This document shows positions 10,740-22,735 of a DNA stretch of 64,000 nt, piece by piece; positions within the stretch are counted from its first letter, which is position 1, and every line of letters starts with the position of its first letter. The notes below the pieces were generated by a model. The model saw only the letters and a list, made by a program, of their open reading frames with translations, made no database searches and was not told where the DNA came from. The position numbers and the translations under genes were made by a program. The stretch lies in assembly GCA_016630905.1 (NCBI GenBank), contig WBMQ01000015.1:496001-560000 (forward strand). The letters run 5' to 3'. The DNA is from Capillidium heterosporum (taxonomy: Eukaryota > Entomophthoromycota > Entomophthoromycetes > Entomophthorales > Capillidiaceae).

Positions 10740-11330
10740 CAATATTTAGATTTGTTTTCTAATCAAAGTCGTTGGGACTATCAGTTTTTACTTTAGTTTG
10801 GTATGATAGTTTAAACGTAAAGTAACAACCTTTGAGACTGAATGAGTCCTACCGAATATGCTTTTCCGTTTAATATTGAGTTCATCGTACCTTGCTAGAA
10901 TATAGCAGACAAATACTGCTGTTTGTAAATAGAATATATCTTTTTACTGTTATTTACGTTGAAATATTCCCAACTTTGTCTAATACATACTGCAGTAAAA
11001 TTTTGATTCCAATGGGAAAATTGCAAACTTCACTCATCGGTAAAGTGAGTGTTAGTGGGGTTTCAAGGCATGTGCTGGCTGTCTATAATTACAAAAGAGC
11101 CTTTGTAACTGTAATAACTGTTTGAGCACATATTCTGATGATAAAGTCGAGAATCATCTGATTGAAATGAAAGCTTGCTTTCCAATAAAATGGAATATAA
11201 TTGATATATCCTTTATATTATAACTTCTCAACAAGTTTTTAGCACAGCTATTGGAAATGTATTTACACATCTATCTATATGATATGAAAAATCCTACTAG
11301 GAGAATAGCTAAGGCATATATACTATTTAA
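10740..11330. other. AT-rich spacer
   Basis: No gene recognised. The frame 10892-11125 starts with TTG and has no family features. Confidence 0.35.
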
Positions 11331-11339
11331 GCGAACTAC

Positions 11340-11802
11340 TACGAATTAGGTTTAAGATATTCTTCATTTGAGTTTGAAAAATGCCAAATGTAGATGGTGG
11401 ATAGGACAGACTTTGAAATAGAATTAGTACCGTTCTATGTAATAAATTTGTTCTATTGAACTTTGAAAAGGAATTAGAAGCTGTAACGGGTCTTGTGCAT
11501 TCCTATACTCCGTTTAAAGAGCTTAACGTACTTAAAAGCTCTTATATTAGTTCAATCAGCTAGCTATGTAGTCAAGTTTAGCTAATCTTTTGGAAGTTGA
11601 CTTCAATAGGAGATGGAAATTAAACTTGAAAACTACACCTAATAGTATATTAACATATATTGACTATATCCCTTTAGCTTGGAATTTTAGAATAGGATCT
11701 TTACATATAACTACTATATTAAGCTTACACATCCCTCATATAGAAAGCTACATTTACTCGTCTTTGTTAATGTTTACTGATACACATCTGGAATTGTAGT
11801 TG
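11340..11802 (+). pseudogene. Probable decayed F-box/LRR fragment
   Basis: Several short Leu/Ile-rich pieces lie in different plus-strand frames, the longest at 11590-11799 (EVDFNRRWKLNL, then ILTYIDYIPLAWNF). They resemble the LRR part of the F-box gene just downstream, but the frame is interrupted and no start is present. Assigned by composition and position only. Confidence 0.3.
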
Positions 11803-12430
11803 AGAATTTAATAAACTTTAAAAAAGAATAAAAACCAAAGAAAAAATATATACCGGCTTATCTTTTATCTGTACAAACAGCCGCATATATCTACATCTAT
11901 CTAACCACTTTATTCCGATAAGTTTTCTATGATTCAAATTTATCATTTATTTATAAAACATGGCAAACTATCTACATCTATATCAACACCAGCATCTTGT
12001 CTTTGTGAGCTATAAAGGAGATTTGAAGCTTCGATGCAAAGGCACGTAGTTGTTGCTTAAGGACATATACCAATGGAATTAGGCAGGGATTTCCTTACGC
12101 CACTTTTAATATATCCCTTTAATTAGAAATTTGAAGATGGGTTACTTACGAAAATATGGAGAAAATGTCCAAAGATGCAGTTAACGCGAGTTCGCAGCGC
12201 CAAGGAAGTACAACTAAATAGATCAACATGTCTCAGTTTACCAAGCTCAAGGTAGAGCAGTAGACCAAAGGTAAGTGAACTTAGCTAATTACCCAAAGCA
12301 AGCATGCAGTATTATAGCAAGTTTTCCCAGGTCTCAGATGTGGATATCGATCTATGTATCTTATTGATTTTAGTACTAAATAGGTAAAATCATATACTAA
12401 AATATGGGTAGACAGTCAAGGAGGCCAAAA
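11803..12430. other. Spacer upstream of the F-box gene
   Basis: No coding exon recognised. Confidence 0.35.
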
Positions 12431-12440
12431 AGTGGAGGAT

Positions 12441-12448
12441 TATAAAAA
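12441..12448 (+). promoter_or_regulatory. TATA box of the F-box gene
   Basis: TATAAAAA lies 58 nt upstream of the ATG at 12499. Confidence 0.5.
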
Positions 12449-12498
12449 GATAGGGAAAGTCTGCTCAGCTTTTAAATTAAAAGCAGCTTTATTTTATA

Positions 12499-13908
12499 AT
12501 GTCTCAGTCTCAATCAACAGTGGCTTTACTCGACCTCTCCAACCTAATCTTAATAAAAATCATTTGCTACCTTGACGAAGGGACATGTAAGGAGATAAAA
12601 TTTGCCAACAAACTTATGAACGCCTTGGTAGAAAGGAAAGTCTACACTAAAGTATGTATGAACGAAGGGTTGAAATACCTATTCAACTACAAGCGCAATG
12701 GCGAATTACTAAGCTCAGCCTGGTATCAAAGAAACTTCAAGTTTATAAACCATCTCGATACTTCGATTTATGACCAAGTGGACAAACTTACCTTTACTCC
12801 AAAGTTCTATACGACGCCATTATTAATCTTTCCCAACCTGACGCACCTCAAAGTACGATGGGGTAATCAAAATTATAAGTATGTAATCCGTTACCTGGAA
12901 GAAGAGAACCTGTTGAGGCAGTTGGACGTTGTAATCGATGGTAACTTTGATACTGAAGAGATAAAAAATGCCTTTACGATCAGTAATACCAATCTCATCA
13001 TAATCAAACTCGATCTCAGCTTAGTGCCCTTTGACGAAGATATGCATCGCTTCTACCGCAAGTTTATGGCTCAATTCCATTTACCCAACCTTTTACAGTT
13101 AACTGTTAAAGTTTACGAGCTCAACTTCGACGACATCTCCGTTATACAGCATAGCTTTGGTAGCGTAGAAAGGTTACACATCAAGGCTTTTCGATTTAAA
13201 GGTCACGGTATTGTCGAAAGTAATTTAGGTTTTAATACACTTAAAGAGTTGAAGTTTAAAGTTCGTACCAACTACAAGAAATTGTTTACACTACGCAACA
13301 AGTTGATGGGGCCTAACTTGGAGAAGCTAACGTTACTGGTTCTATTTGGTGAAACTCAGTTTAGCAGTTCGTTGTTGAAATCATTTAGAAGTTTGACTTG
13401 TCTTGAAGCTTTTGCCGATTCTGTGCTTCCTTCGATTTTTGAGAATTTGCGGCAGCTCAAGACTTTACATTTGCATATGGCCTACAACTTGGACTTGGGA
13501 TACATCGATGCCATCTTCGGCTTGAAATTGCTGGAGGAACTTTCAGTAAATGGTATTGTTTGTGATTCGCACTTTCAAGGCGTAACTAAAGTAACCAAGT
13601 TGAAGAAGTTGACTTTAAGTCATGATTTGGAAGTTGGCCAACATTTCTTCGATATGTTGGGGATTTGCATGCGATCATTAAATACACTTACCCTACAGGT
13701 CTGTTGCGATGAAATTAATTTCTTGTCTTGGAATATGGCGTTCCATAGGTACAGCTATAGACTGATGAATTTGAAATTTGTCTATTTGCCCAATTTGAAC
13801 GATACCCTGAGTACTTTCTTCCCGCAGATCGCCCCTAAGGCCTTCTTTTTCAAGTCATTTAGGTTCAAGAAGTATAGCGAGAGGAGGTTCGTGAAGGAAA
13901 GTTTATAG
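12499..13908 (+). CDS. F-box / leucine-rich-repeat protein
   Basis: Uninterrupted single-exon gene of 469 residues, ATG at 12499 and TAG at 13906. Residues ~10-50 fit an F-box (LLDLSNLILIKIICYLDE, then KFANKLMNALVERKVY). The remainder is a run of irregular leucine-rich repeats, for example FPNLTHLKVRW, LKELKFKVRT, LEKLTLLVLFG, LKTLHLHMA and LEELSVNGI. F-box proteins link substrates to SKP1-cullin-1 ubiquitin ligases, with the LRRs normally binding the target; the target is unknown. It is the only intact member among several F-box/LRR-like remnants nearby, which suggests an expanded, fast-changing family in this organism. Confidence 0.8.
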   Translation: MSQSQSTVALLDLSNLILIKIICYLDEGTCKEIKFANKLMNALVERKVYTKVCMNEGLKYLFNYKRNGELLSSAWYQRNFKFINHLDTSIYDQVDKLTFTPKFYTTPLLIFPNLTHLKVRWGNQNYKYVIRYLEEENLLRQLDVVIDGNFDTEEIKNAFTISNTNLIIIKLDLSLVPFDEDMHRFYRKFMAQFHLPNLLQLTVKVYELNFDDISVIQHSFGSVERLHIKAFRFKGHGIVESNLGFNTLKELKFKVRTNYKKLFTLRNKLMGPNLEKLTLLVLFGETQFSSSLLKSFRSLTCLEAFADSVLPSIFENLRQLKTLHLHMAYNLDLGYIDAIFGLKLLEELSVNGIVCDSHFQGVTKVTKLKKLTLSHDLEVGQHFFDMLGICMRSLNTLTLQVCCDEINFLSWNMAFHRYSYRLMNLKFVYLPNLNDTLSTFFPQIAPKAFFFKSFRFKKYSERRFVKESL

Positions 13909-14239
13909 TTGAGCTGAAATGCCTGGTAATAAATTTTGGTACTTGTATGGTTTAGCTTTGTAAGATTTTTAAAAAAGTGGTGTTGGAGTTGGTTTATGAA
14001 TGACAAATCTGTTGTAAGTAGCATACATACTAATAAAAAGAGATTTCATAGTTTAGCTATGAAAAGCATTAGATAAACTACACTATCGATAAAGAATTGA
14101 AGGCTACCTATAGTGAACTAGTACATAAAATATAGCGCCAAATATTTACTTTTAAATTAACACTAGAATAACTCATCATGTATCAAAGATAGCTCTAACA
14201 ACTAAATATTCCATCCTTTATTATTTTTATCCAATAAGT

Positions 14240-15035
14240 TCTCATACTACTAGTTGAAATTGGCCCAATTCAAAGTAAAATACTTGACGTTCCTACTACT
14301 ATCCATCGTGCCTAATAAGTCGATCCTTGTTGACGTTACTAGATAACCTTCCCTTACCTATTAAATCTTCAATCTTTATTGGTTTTCTATACTCTATTGT
14401 ATCAACGATAAATTTGGAGTGGCAAGTTGATGGGTCATCTAACTATAAATATTTGGCTTGTTTTAAAATGTAAAAAGTACCTGGGTAAAGTAGAAATTGG
14501 CCACCGAACTTGGTGGCTTCCGTTATAAAGAAGGTATAATTTAAATAGAGCTGTACAAAGATGATAACCTTTAAGTCGTTGCTTAGTTTAGCGATGAGCT
14601 GGTTGGTGAAATTGTGTTGCAAGGTAGGATCGCAGAAGTTGACATTTAAACTTATTTGGAATGGTAACTCTTTCGACTTGGTTAATAAAAGGTATAGATT
14701 GGGATAGCTTATGGTTGATATGGAAGCTGTTCTGAATATACTGTTGGTGTTTATTGGGTTGGCAACTATACGCAATTTTTTCAAGTTGGTTATACCTAAT
14801 TGAAGCTATAGTTTTATTTTTTGATAAAATACTTACTTTCCTCGTCATAGATTAGTATAGCATTATTGGTTAAGTTTAAATTAATGGTTAGCTTGTTGTC
14901 TATTCCTGTATCTAACTTCATTCTTGTTTGAATTGAGTTGGATAGCCAAGGTGATTCTTCAAGTTTTCTTTTCAAAGCTGGTTGAAAGTTTAGTGAAATA
15001 AGATTTGAGCTGATGAATTTCCTAAAGAGGATCAA
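14240..15035 (-). pseudogene. LRR protein relative, 5'-truncated, with several short introns
   Basis: Reading minus, a frame without ATG begins after a possible acceptor near 15030 (KFISSNLISLNFQP) and runs to an intron at 14828-14788 (GTAAGT...ATTAG), joining DEES to ITNLKKLRIVANP. A second intron may remove about 40 nt after KVIIF and a third (GTACTT...TATAG) joins FYFTQ to LDDPSTCHS. The conserved C-terminus IDLLGTMDSSRNVK lies +1 to the preceding exon (DTIEYRKPIKIEDLI); a 19-nt GTAAGG...CTAG segment would restore frame if it were an intron. No F-box or ATG is found upstream to 15,600. This is the best-kept member of the family seen as relics at 5.0, 6.8, 9.1 and 49.6 kb. I regard it as probably non-functional. 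Confidence 0.45.
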
Positions 15036-16743
15036 TGATATGATGTAATTTTATAGAATGGCACAATTGTTGTAACAGAATGTATTGAAAGGTGCTAATT
15101 ATTTAAAGCTACTGTGTGGATTGTGAAGCGTTAAAGATTGCTGATACAAATACAAGATCAAAGATCGTTAACATTGACCCATCACCTTACCAGCATATTC
15201 CAACCCCATCTATAGTAGTTTAAAGTTGCATCACTTGCATCAAGCTTAACTTACAAACTTCTTCGATCATTGGATGGCATAAGTGCTGCACATAGTTTAA
15301 ATCAAAATCCGTATGTACATTCGCTGTGAATTTGAACAATTATAAAACTGGATTGCCTATCGCTATTAAAAGCTTGCACTATCTAACCCTTTGATCTACT
15401 GACTGGAATTCTTTATAGATCAAAGATGGACTATACAATCATTTCTAAACTATACAACCTCATTATTGTAAACAGATAAATCCCATCTCAAATTGAAGGA
15501 ACTTTTTGCTATTATTAAAGTCAATCTTAAATTGTGGTATAAAAACTATAGACTTTAAAATGTAGTTGAAGGGACCCATGCTATATCGCTACTGCGATAT
15601 GGTTGATGTTTTGTACAACGTCACCGTTTGTACAATGTCGAGAAAATTACTCCATCGATTTAATTTTAGATACCAGGCATGAAAGTTTGCTGTCTTTATT
15701 ACTAGTACCCCGATCAATTGCCCCTACGTTAATATCGTGAACCCTTAAATATATTTTCAAGGGACCTTTGTTGTTGTCTAAAGTGATCAGGCTTATTATA
15801 TCACGATTTTAATAGTCCGCTTGAATCTTATTCAGCGATTGATTGAAAGGTTTATAATCGTACATCTCAATCTGCAATAGATATCTAAATCAATAGGAGA
15901 ATCGACATATTAGGAAGTTATTTGTTTTATTCCTTCGGCGACATAACTCTGGCCTTGATACTAGGCAAGTGTATCGTGACGATTTGGATTGCTTGGTAAA
16001 CTTTTTCTAAGCAAAGATGAAATCAGCACCATCCGAAATTAGGGAACTTTTGACTCCAGCAAACCACTAGCTTATAAATTGACATGTCAAAGGATTCTAT
16101 TAGGCTATGCAACCTCAACTACTAGAAATAACCCCACTTAATCTTACAACTTACAGATCAAAGTTAGCTCTTTATAGCACCTCGCCCACCTTCAGCTACA
16201 TATCTAAAGTCGTTAGCAAAGAAATTAGTCCATCTTAACTGGAAAAATTAATCCTCTATACAGCTAGCAAAATCTAGGCCGCAGACGTTAATTCTACGCT
16301 AAAGTGATCCAATATAAAGTAACGCCTCAACAGCTTCAGTTTAAAACAAGTTTTTAGTGCAACAGTTTTCAGAAACTTAGTTGGGTGGAGAAAGGAGTGG
16401 GCAAATATACCTTGCTATCGATAAATACCGCTAACTATATTCCAAACTAAATCTATACACCTTTATTCGCTACCCCTGAAACGATAGCCATCACTTTCAG
16501 AGCTATTCCTGAATCCTTTGATTGTCACAGTCTGATTAAATTTCGACCCTTCCATAGATACCTTCAACTACAACAGCAATAGTAGTAGTAATTGTGAAGC
16601 GAAAGTTGCCCTTTCAAATTTATATAGCGTTTGCTTAAGAATATAGGTAATAACTTGTTCGAAATACTTTTTTCGTTTTATTAGACTTTTTTCAAAGCCT
16701 CTTTTACAAAGTTGAAAGTAGCTAACCAAGTTGTATCTAGTTT
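15036..16743. other. Spacer, no gene recognised
   Basis: 1.7 kb without a convincing exon. Short repeated words such as GATCAAAGAT occur (15149, 15419), but there is no repeat array. Confidence 0.4.
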
Positions 16744-19700
16744 ATGAGCAAACCAACCAACACCAACACTGAGTTAAAATCACCAACTTTATCTGACTTT
16801 TCGAGCAACGCTGAAAACTTATCGAGATCTTTACCTTCTGGTAAACAACTTTAACCCATCATTTAATAATCAAGTTTTCAAATAGGCGCTGCAACACTTC
16901 GCCAAAAACAAATAGCTCTTGACCAACGGACTTTAGCCGACCGACGTAAATCTAGACTAGACCTCCTATTCAGTAAATTTAAGTTTTATAGTAGCCATGC
17001 TGACAAGAATTAGATCCACCAATCACACCATTAAGCAACAGTAGCCCAGTCAGTCGCCGAGCAACTCCTCTAGTTAGATCGAGAGCTGGTTCCATTGATC
17101 ATTCGGAAGATGAAATAAGGGAGCATTTCACTGACCTCAAGCCAAGCAACTACAACCGTATTAGAAGACCTTCACTCAGCACCACTTCTAATCCAAGTCA
17201 GCCCGCCGAAACTGGTTTGCTACTGCAAAGTTGTTATAATTCGATAGCCAACTTGCGCGATGAGGTAATAAATTAATTGTTTCCACTCAACTCAACTGAG
17301 TAGGTGGATTTACTGAGGTTACGGGGTCAAGAGGCAGTTGCCAGGGCTGAGGAGTTGGAGGATGCAAATAGAACCATCACCTCGGAACGCAACCAGTTGG
17401 AACAGCGGCTGTTGCACGCCACCCAGGACCTGACCGCAAGTCAACTAAGAGCACAGTCTTTGGGGGGTGAAGTGGATGCTTTGGACCTGGAAGTGGATAA
17501 GCTGCGTCGTGAGAACTTTCGATTGCGCAAGATGGCCTTCCGGGCTGAGGAGAACCAAGATAGAGTAAGTTATACTCAACTATAAATTTATTAACGATAG
17601 TTGTAGATAAATGAGCTTGAAGAGTCTTTATTAAGGGCCAACCGTAACGCTAGCATGTCGGAAAACCGATGCCAGAAGCTCAAATGCCAGCTTGGTAACT
17701 CCAACTTAATTTTTCTTTCTGACTTGAATTATAGAAAAAATTAAAAAGGCCCATCGTAAGCTTCAACAGACGGTCAAGCGGCAGAGTGTAGATGCTAACG
17801 TCTATGAGAAGATTGGATGGCTGAAGGAATCCAACGAGAAGTTAAGGGAAGCGTTGGATCAAGTCACGACCCTCAGTGCCAACCCCAACTCTATCCAGCA
17901 CCAAGTGGCGACATTGGTTGGCGTCGTCAACGAGCTTATCAACGCCAACGGTCGACTCAAGTCAGATGTAATGCAATACTGTGACATGCTTTCCGACTAC
18001 CGCGTCGAAAACAATTTTATGCGCGACCAGGTTCATCAGCTCAATGGTGCCAATACCAGCACTTTTCCCAACCATTCTTTACCAGGATCCCCGAGGGCCA
18101 GCACTCTTCCCCTCCGAGGTCCTCGGCGTCGTCTTAACCGTCGAGCTGGTATCGATAGCAACTGGACCGGCTCACTTCACGAAAGCGACCACAGTCACCC
18201 GATTAATCTACTTGATGAACTAAATATGGTCAACTTTGATGGTACTAACGATGCAAACCAACCCAAGACTAAGCTCCGTCATTCAATGTCCTTCGAATGC
18301 CATAGCTCTGTACTTCAAGACAGCGATCGGAGGGACAGTGGTGTTTTCACCACAAACGTGCCGATGCATCACCTCTACGACGACGAGTGGATTTCTGAAC
18401 CCGAAGATGAAGGAGAAGAGACCTACACTCACGCGGTATCGTCCAGCCGTATGGTGACTCCTATCCCCGCCTACTTCAATACTCAGGCTTCCGTGTCGGG
18501 AATGCTCTCTGACATTGAGGAGCACAGCCTCAAGGCCCAGAAGTCCACCCAATCTATCGAATTGACTGAAGAAAAGGAAGCCACACCCAAAATCAAAGTG
18601 GCTAAAGCCAGTATCGATGATAAGAGTACCCTACCTAAAGTGGCTACCAAATACAGTTTACCAGAGATGGGCAGGTCGGATACCGAAGGTCCCATCCGTT
18701 TACTTTCACCTAGGAGCGCCCGCTTCTCCGTCTTCAATGACCCTCAAGCCCAAGCTAGAACTTCACCTATCAATGATGGAACTACATCTCAAGGAAAGCT
18801 TCTCCCCATCCTGCCGCTAACCGAAGTCACTAGTGAACTGTTAGAACGGCTACGTAACTCCGAACCCAAGGTGTTGAACCGCAAGCTGAAACGCAGCTTC
18901 GATATTGTCGAACTGGCACCGCGAAGCAACGATGTCATTGCCACCGTAACCCACAACATCGACATGCTGACTTTGCGGTACCAGAATTTGACTAAAGAGC
19001 TGCTGCCACCCGAGCCCAACGAACCCCACAGCAAAATCGTCTACAACGTCAGTGAACTTTCCAATCAGATCGCCCAGTTCCAGAATCTGGTAGTCGTCAT
19101 CAAGGAGCTGTTGAACGAAGTGGCCAATTTGAGAGTTGCAGCCAACCACTTGGCACTTGCTTTCGTCGACAAACTCACCCATATTGCTCAACAACCACCT
19201 GAGCCTGTCGATCCGATACTAGGTGCAGTTCCCAGTACGGCAAGATGGAGCGTTGCTCTAACACCCAAGGTCCCTGCTACACCAACCTTTGCTCAGGCCA
19301 TGGCCCGCAAAAAAGACCTGATGGAGAAGTCGACGTCGAGCTACCAACGGCTAAGTAGGCTGTTCACTAGCCAGCCCATTGAACGTATGGCCAGTGCCCC
19401 CGTCGAAGACAATTCCGCTAAGCCCGATGTCAACTTCAAAGGCGTAGGTGGCAACACCAAGTACGACTTGACGAGTGTTTCCTTTGACAATTTGAAGAAA
19501 GTCAAGCCGATGCTGGTACGTAATGGTGTCGTTAACTACTCACCCTTCGCTACCGTTACCTCGCAAAAAGTTGTTGGTATGCCCAAATTCTTCAACGATA
19601 TGGAGGAAAACATCGACGTAGCGGACAATGGTGACCTCCCCAACTTACCGATCTCAGCTTCTGTAGATACGTTACGTAAGCTTGCCGGCTTACACTCGCC

Positions 19701-20274
19701 ACCTCAGCCTCAGCCAAGCCTAGAACCCAACAGCAAAGTAGCCAAAGTTATCAGCCCACCTTTTTCTCCAACTTTACCAACCCCAGTTACGTTGACTGGG
19801 GTAAGTACGACCAACGCCAACCGGCAGTTCAAAGTTAGACATGCCTACAATCCTAATTTTAACCATAGCTTGAATCGACCGGCCTCTACTTTGAGTTTAC
19901 TTAATAGAACTTGCGATGTTCGTCCGATGACTTCTACTTCTACTTCCATCGATTTCAGCTCAAACAAAGCTGAGCAAGATATAAACCCACCTTTACTGCG
20001 ACGAGCCTCCCCTACTAAGATCCCCATTAGACCTACATCCAAAGTTTTAAATCGAAGTACCACTAAGATTCATAAACCTATCTTGGAACCTACCCAAATT
20101 GGATCACATAAGTTAATAAGGAATCGATCCTTCACCTTAGCCTGCCCTAATTCTGACTTGGAAGTTTCAGGTAAAAAAACCAGTCCAAATTCGACTTTGA
20201 CTAAAGCGAGGGGACGCGGAATTACGATCACTGGCACTCATACTGGGGATTCAAAACCCCACCCTATTGACTAA
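16744..20274 (+). CDS. Large coiled-coil protein, 1,109 residues, function unknown
   Basis: Six exons, all joining in frame: 16744-16840, 16886-16972, 17008-17264, 17304-17564, 17607-17694 and 17735-20274, with introns of 35-45 nt. Start ATG at 16744 (MSKPTNTNTELK). Residues ~1-115 are polar and Ser/Thr/Pro-rich. Residues ~145-300 form a long coiled coil (LLRLRGQEAVARAEELEDAN, LEVDKLRRENFRLRKMAF, LEESLLRANRN, RKLQQTVKRQS). A second helical block near 310-350 (VGVVNELINANGRLKSDV) is followed by a long disordered region with many Ser-Pro sites, a folded or helical segment around 670-760 (NIDMLTLRYQNLTKELLPPE, ELSNQIAQFQNLVVVIKELL) and a basic Ser/Thr/Pro-rich C-terminus. This architecture suits a cytoskeletal, spindle-pole or polarity scaffold, but I recognise no specific family. 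Confidence 0.8.
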
Positions 20275-20882
20275 CGAACTAACTGGACATATGCTATCAT
20301 GATTGCTATTCTATATCAAACGAATGAATTATTGATGCTATGTTTGACACTATGTACCCCTATCGACTTGACTCCAACTTTTAGCTTCTACTTCCCTTTA
20401 TGAACAACTTTAACCGACTAACCAACTCAAATATGTATATTTACTTTCCCCCTTCAACTTCACTTTATCGTCATACTATCGCTCTACTTATTGATCTTAA
20501 TTAATTTGTTAATAAACAGTAGAAATTGATTTTTTGGTTTTGTATTTAGGTTTAAGGGTATTAAGGTTATAGTGGCATAAATTTTTATTTAGCTTTAGTA
20601 GTTTGTAAAATGTGTGTATGTATGTGCAGGATAGGATGAGTAGGATCACTAACTGGTTCAAATTTAATAGATTGAAGGTCACCATCCATCCTAAAATAGA
20701 ATAGAATGCCTATTAAAATTTAATTGGAGTAAAAAGTGATAGAAGGTGCTGCCAAATACGTTTATTGAGATGATAAATTTCAAACTGAATGTGAAATGAT
20801 AAGATAGTAAAAGGAAGTGGAATATAGAAAATTTTAGATGCCAATTTTGGCTTAAAATTGAGCTTAGTTTGCTTGCATTCAA
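20275..20882. other. 3' flank / spacer
   Basis: Contains AATAAA-like signals near 20,510 downstream of the coiled-coil gene. The frame 20691-20882 (-) is AT-rich and unsupported. Confidence 0.4.
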
Positions 20883-21143
20883 TTATTTCCCCCTGTTTAA
20901 AACTTTTTTAGCTAGACTGGCGGCCCCGTGGACGGCATCTGGGTTGTAGGTGTAGAATTCGGCTGCTGATTTAGCTTTGCTTACGATGCTACCTGCAGCG
21001 CTCTTTACTTTGCCCCAAAGCGTCTTTTTTTGCGGGGCTGCCACTTGGTCAGGTGCTGCTGGCTCGGGGGACCCTTGCCCATTGATGGTTAAAGTCAAGG
21101 TGAATAAAGTTACTGTCGTTAGTAGGAGGGTTTGCAGCTTCAT
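20883..21143 (-). CDS. Small secreted amphipathic peptide, copy A
   Basis: 86 residues from the ATG at 21143. A signal peptide (MKLQTLLLTTVTLFTLTLT, cleavage probably after ING-Q) is followed by a Pro/Ala linker and a basic amphipathic helix: KTLWGKVKSAAGSIVSKAKS, then AAEFYTYNPDAVHGAASLAK and KVLNRGK. It has no cysteines. It aligns with copy B (22095-22349): the LWGKVKSAAGSIVSKAKSAA/LLSKFKSWGSSALQKTKQG blocks, then an FY..N...H..A.L.K motif. The cationic helix could act on membranes, but no activity can be claimed from sequence. TATAAAAG lies about 65 nt upstream. Confidence 0.7.
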   Translation of the reverse strand: MKLQTLLLTTVTLFTLTLTINGQGSPEPAAPDQVAAPQKKTLWGKVKSAAGSIVSKAKSAAEFYTYNPDAVHGAASLAKKVLNRGK

Positions 21144-21206
21144 TTCGATCAAGTTTGAAGTTTTTAGACAAAGGAAAAATAATGGCTGGAGTTTGTCCTC
21201 TCGCCC

Positions 21207-21214
21207 CTTTTATA
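21207..21214 (-). promoter_or_regulatory. TATA box of secreted peptide copy A
   Basis: TATAAAAG read on the minus strand, 64-71 nt upstream of the ATG at 21143. Confidence 0.5.
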
Positions 21215-22094
21215 AGTTGATCCGGGTTGGTATATGTACGGTTACATATTGGGAAGTTTAATTGCATGAAAGTGGGGTCGTTGCTATTACCAACCATAGC
21301 AGTTGTACCTAAAGAGCTATCAATTTCTTAAAGACTGGTATCTAGTAATTCCAACCTCGATCTATTATGTGTTTACTATTAAGAGTAATATCAAAGCTCA
21401 ACTTTGGTGGACTTTAGTTACCGTTAACTATAAACTTTGATTTATTTAACGAAGCTTAATAGGTTGAACTGTAAGAACTATGACGTGTTGGAATTTGGTT
21501 GATGGTTTATGAACTATACAAGTTAACCATCTTATCAAAATGTAGCTCAAGTTTGAAAGGAAAATTTCATGTGGTTTGCTAAAGGACATTTAAGGTAGGT
21601 TAACTAATGTTAAATGTTTGGAATTATGATCCTACCTACAATACCAACTCAAGGTTTGAAATCTAGGTGCATCTATAAATATGGGTGGCTTTTCCCTCAG
21701 TTGATAAGATGTACATTTTGGAATGGAGCTTGAGTTAGATAAAGGTATTGGAGGAATTGAAACGATAGAACATCACTACCGTAGATATAGATATATTTAT
21801 TTTAACATGTACTTCAATTGTATATATATTGATAAACAGACATTATCATTTGGTAGCAATGGTTTATATAGAGCTTTTCACATATAAAGAAGAAATTTTA
21901 AGTTTTCCAAGTTTATTAGATGCTAACTTTTCCAACGTAGTTATTATACCAACCTTTGATCTGAATATTTCATTGAAGCAAGGAGGTACAAAGTTACGTT
22001 TCTTGCAAATCCATGAAAAGATGTATTTATCAATAGTTGAAAAGTAAGCTTCAATAGTCGTAGTAGTAGTGCTGATGCTATAGGAAAATCTAAG
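21215..22094. other. Spacer with possible LRR debris
   Basis: No intact gene. The plus-strand frame 21829-22047 starts with TTG; its Leu/Ile-rich pieces (VVIIPTFDLNISL) recall the LRR remnants but are too short to assign. Confidence 0.3.
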
Positions 22095-22349
22095 TTAGTA
22101 GGCAGGTGCTGGTGTACCTCCACTAAGACCTTTGATTAAGTTAGCAGTACTGTGAAAGGCTTCTCTGTTTTCCTTGTAGAAACCGTAACCCTGCTTTGTC
22201 TTTTGGAGGGCGCTACTCCCCCAGCTTTTAAATTTGGATAAGAGCCCTTGCTTTGCAGGTGAAGTTGATGCCACAGGAGGTTGGGCTTCCCCTTGGAACG
22301 TAGCTGTAAAGGTAACTAGAAGTATTGTGAGGAGTAGTAAAAGTTTCAT
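22095..22349 (-). CDS. Small secreted amphipathic peptide, copy B
   Basis: 84 residues, ATG at 22349. Signal peptide MKLLLLLTILLVTFTATFQG, then a Pro/Ser linker, then a basic amphipathic segment (KQGLLSKFKSWGSSALQKTK) and YGFYKENREAFHSTANLIKG. Paralogue of copy A, 1 kb away and in the same orientation, so a tandem duplication. The mature parts have diverged strongly while charge pattern and length are kept. Function unknown. The leader pattern MKL(L/Q) is also that of the two start-less copies at 6437 and 8702. Confidence 0.7.
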   Translation of the reverse strand: MKLLLLLTILLVTFTATFQGEAQPPVASTSPAKQGLLSKFKSWGSSALQKTKQGYGFYKENREAFHSTANLIKGLSGGTPAPAY

Positions 22350-22599
22350 TTCAGAGGGTTGGGATGAGAAGATGGGTTAAATAGCTGAAATGGATAAAGT
22401 ATAATAAATTTTTTGGCTTCGATGTATTTTATAAAATAGTGTATTTACTAAGTTTGGATAGCCGGAAAATTGAACATATATGGCAGTTGGTCGCCATTAC
22501 CAGCTATGTTAATAGTGGATTTGGGACTATACTCCTTGGGTAAGTCGGTATACAGTGATTTCCTTCCAAATTGTTCTGCGTTTACCATTATAGATTATT
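22350..22599. other. Short spacer
   Basis: Nothing recognised. Confidence 0.3.
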
Positions 22600-22735
22600 G
22601 GTGGCGAAGAATGAGTTCGATAATCCCTATATTCTGCAACACTTTTTATACCTTGAGAATGTAAAGTTGGATATCAAACTTTTAGTACGACGTATTAACG
22701 AGCTTGTAGGAGCTTTAAAGTATGTACCGTAGTTG
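22600..22735 (+). pseudogene. LRR remnant
   Basis: One plus-strand frame reads EFDNPYILQHFLYLENVKLD and continues IKLLVRRINELVGALK before a stop. The segment resembles the QISLNVNF...NQLIAKLSNDLK part of the 14.3 kb LRR relative. No start and no second exon are found. Confidence 0.3.

Noticed and set aside
10892-11125. 77-residue plus-strand ORF
   Set aside because: No ATG at its start and AT-driven composition.
18236-19194. Several ORFs on both strands inside the coiled-coil gene
   Set aside because: Shadows of the 17735-20274 exon.
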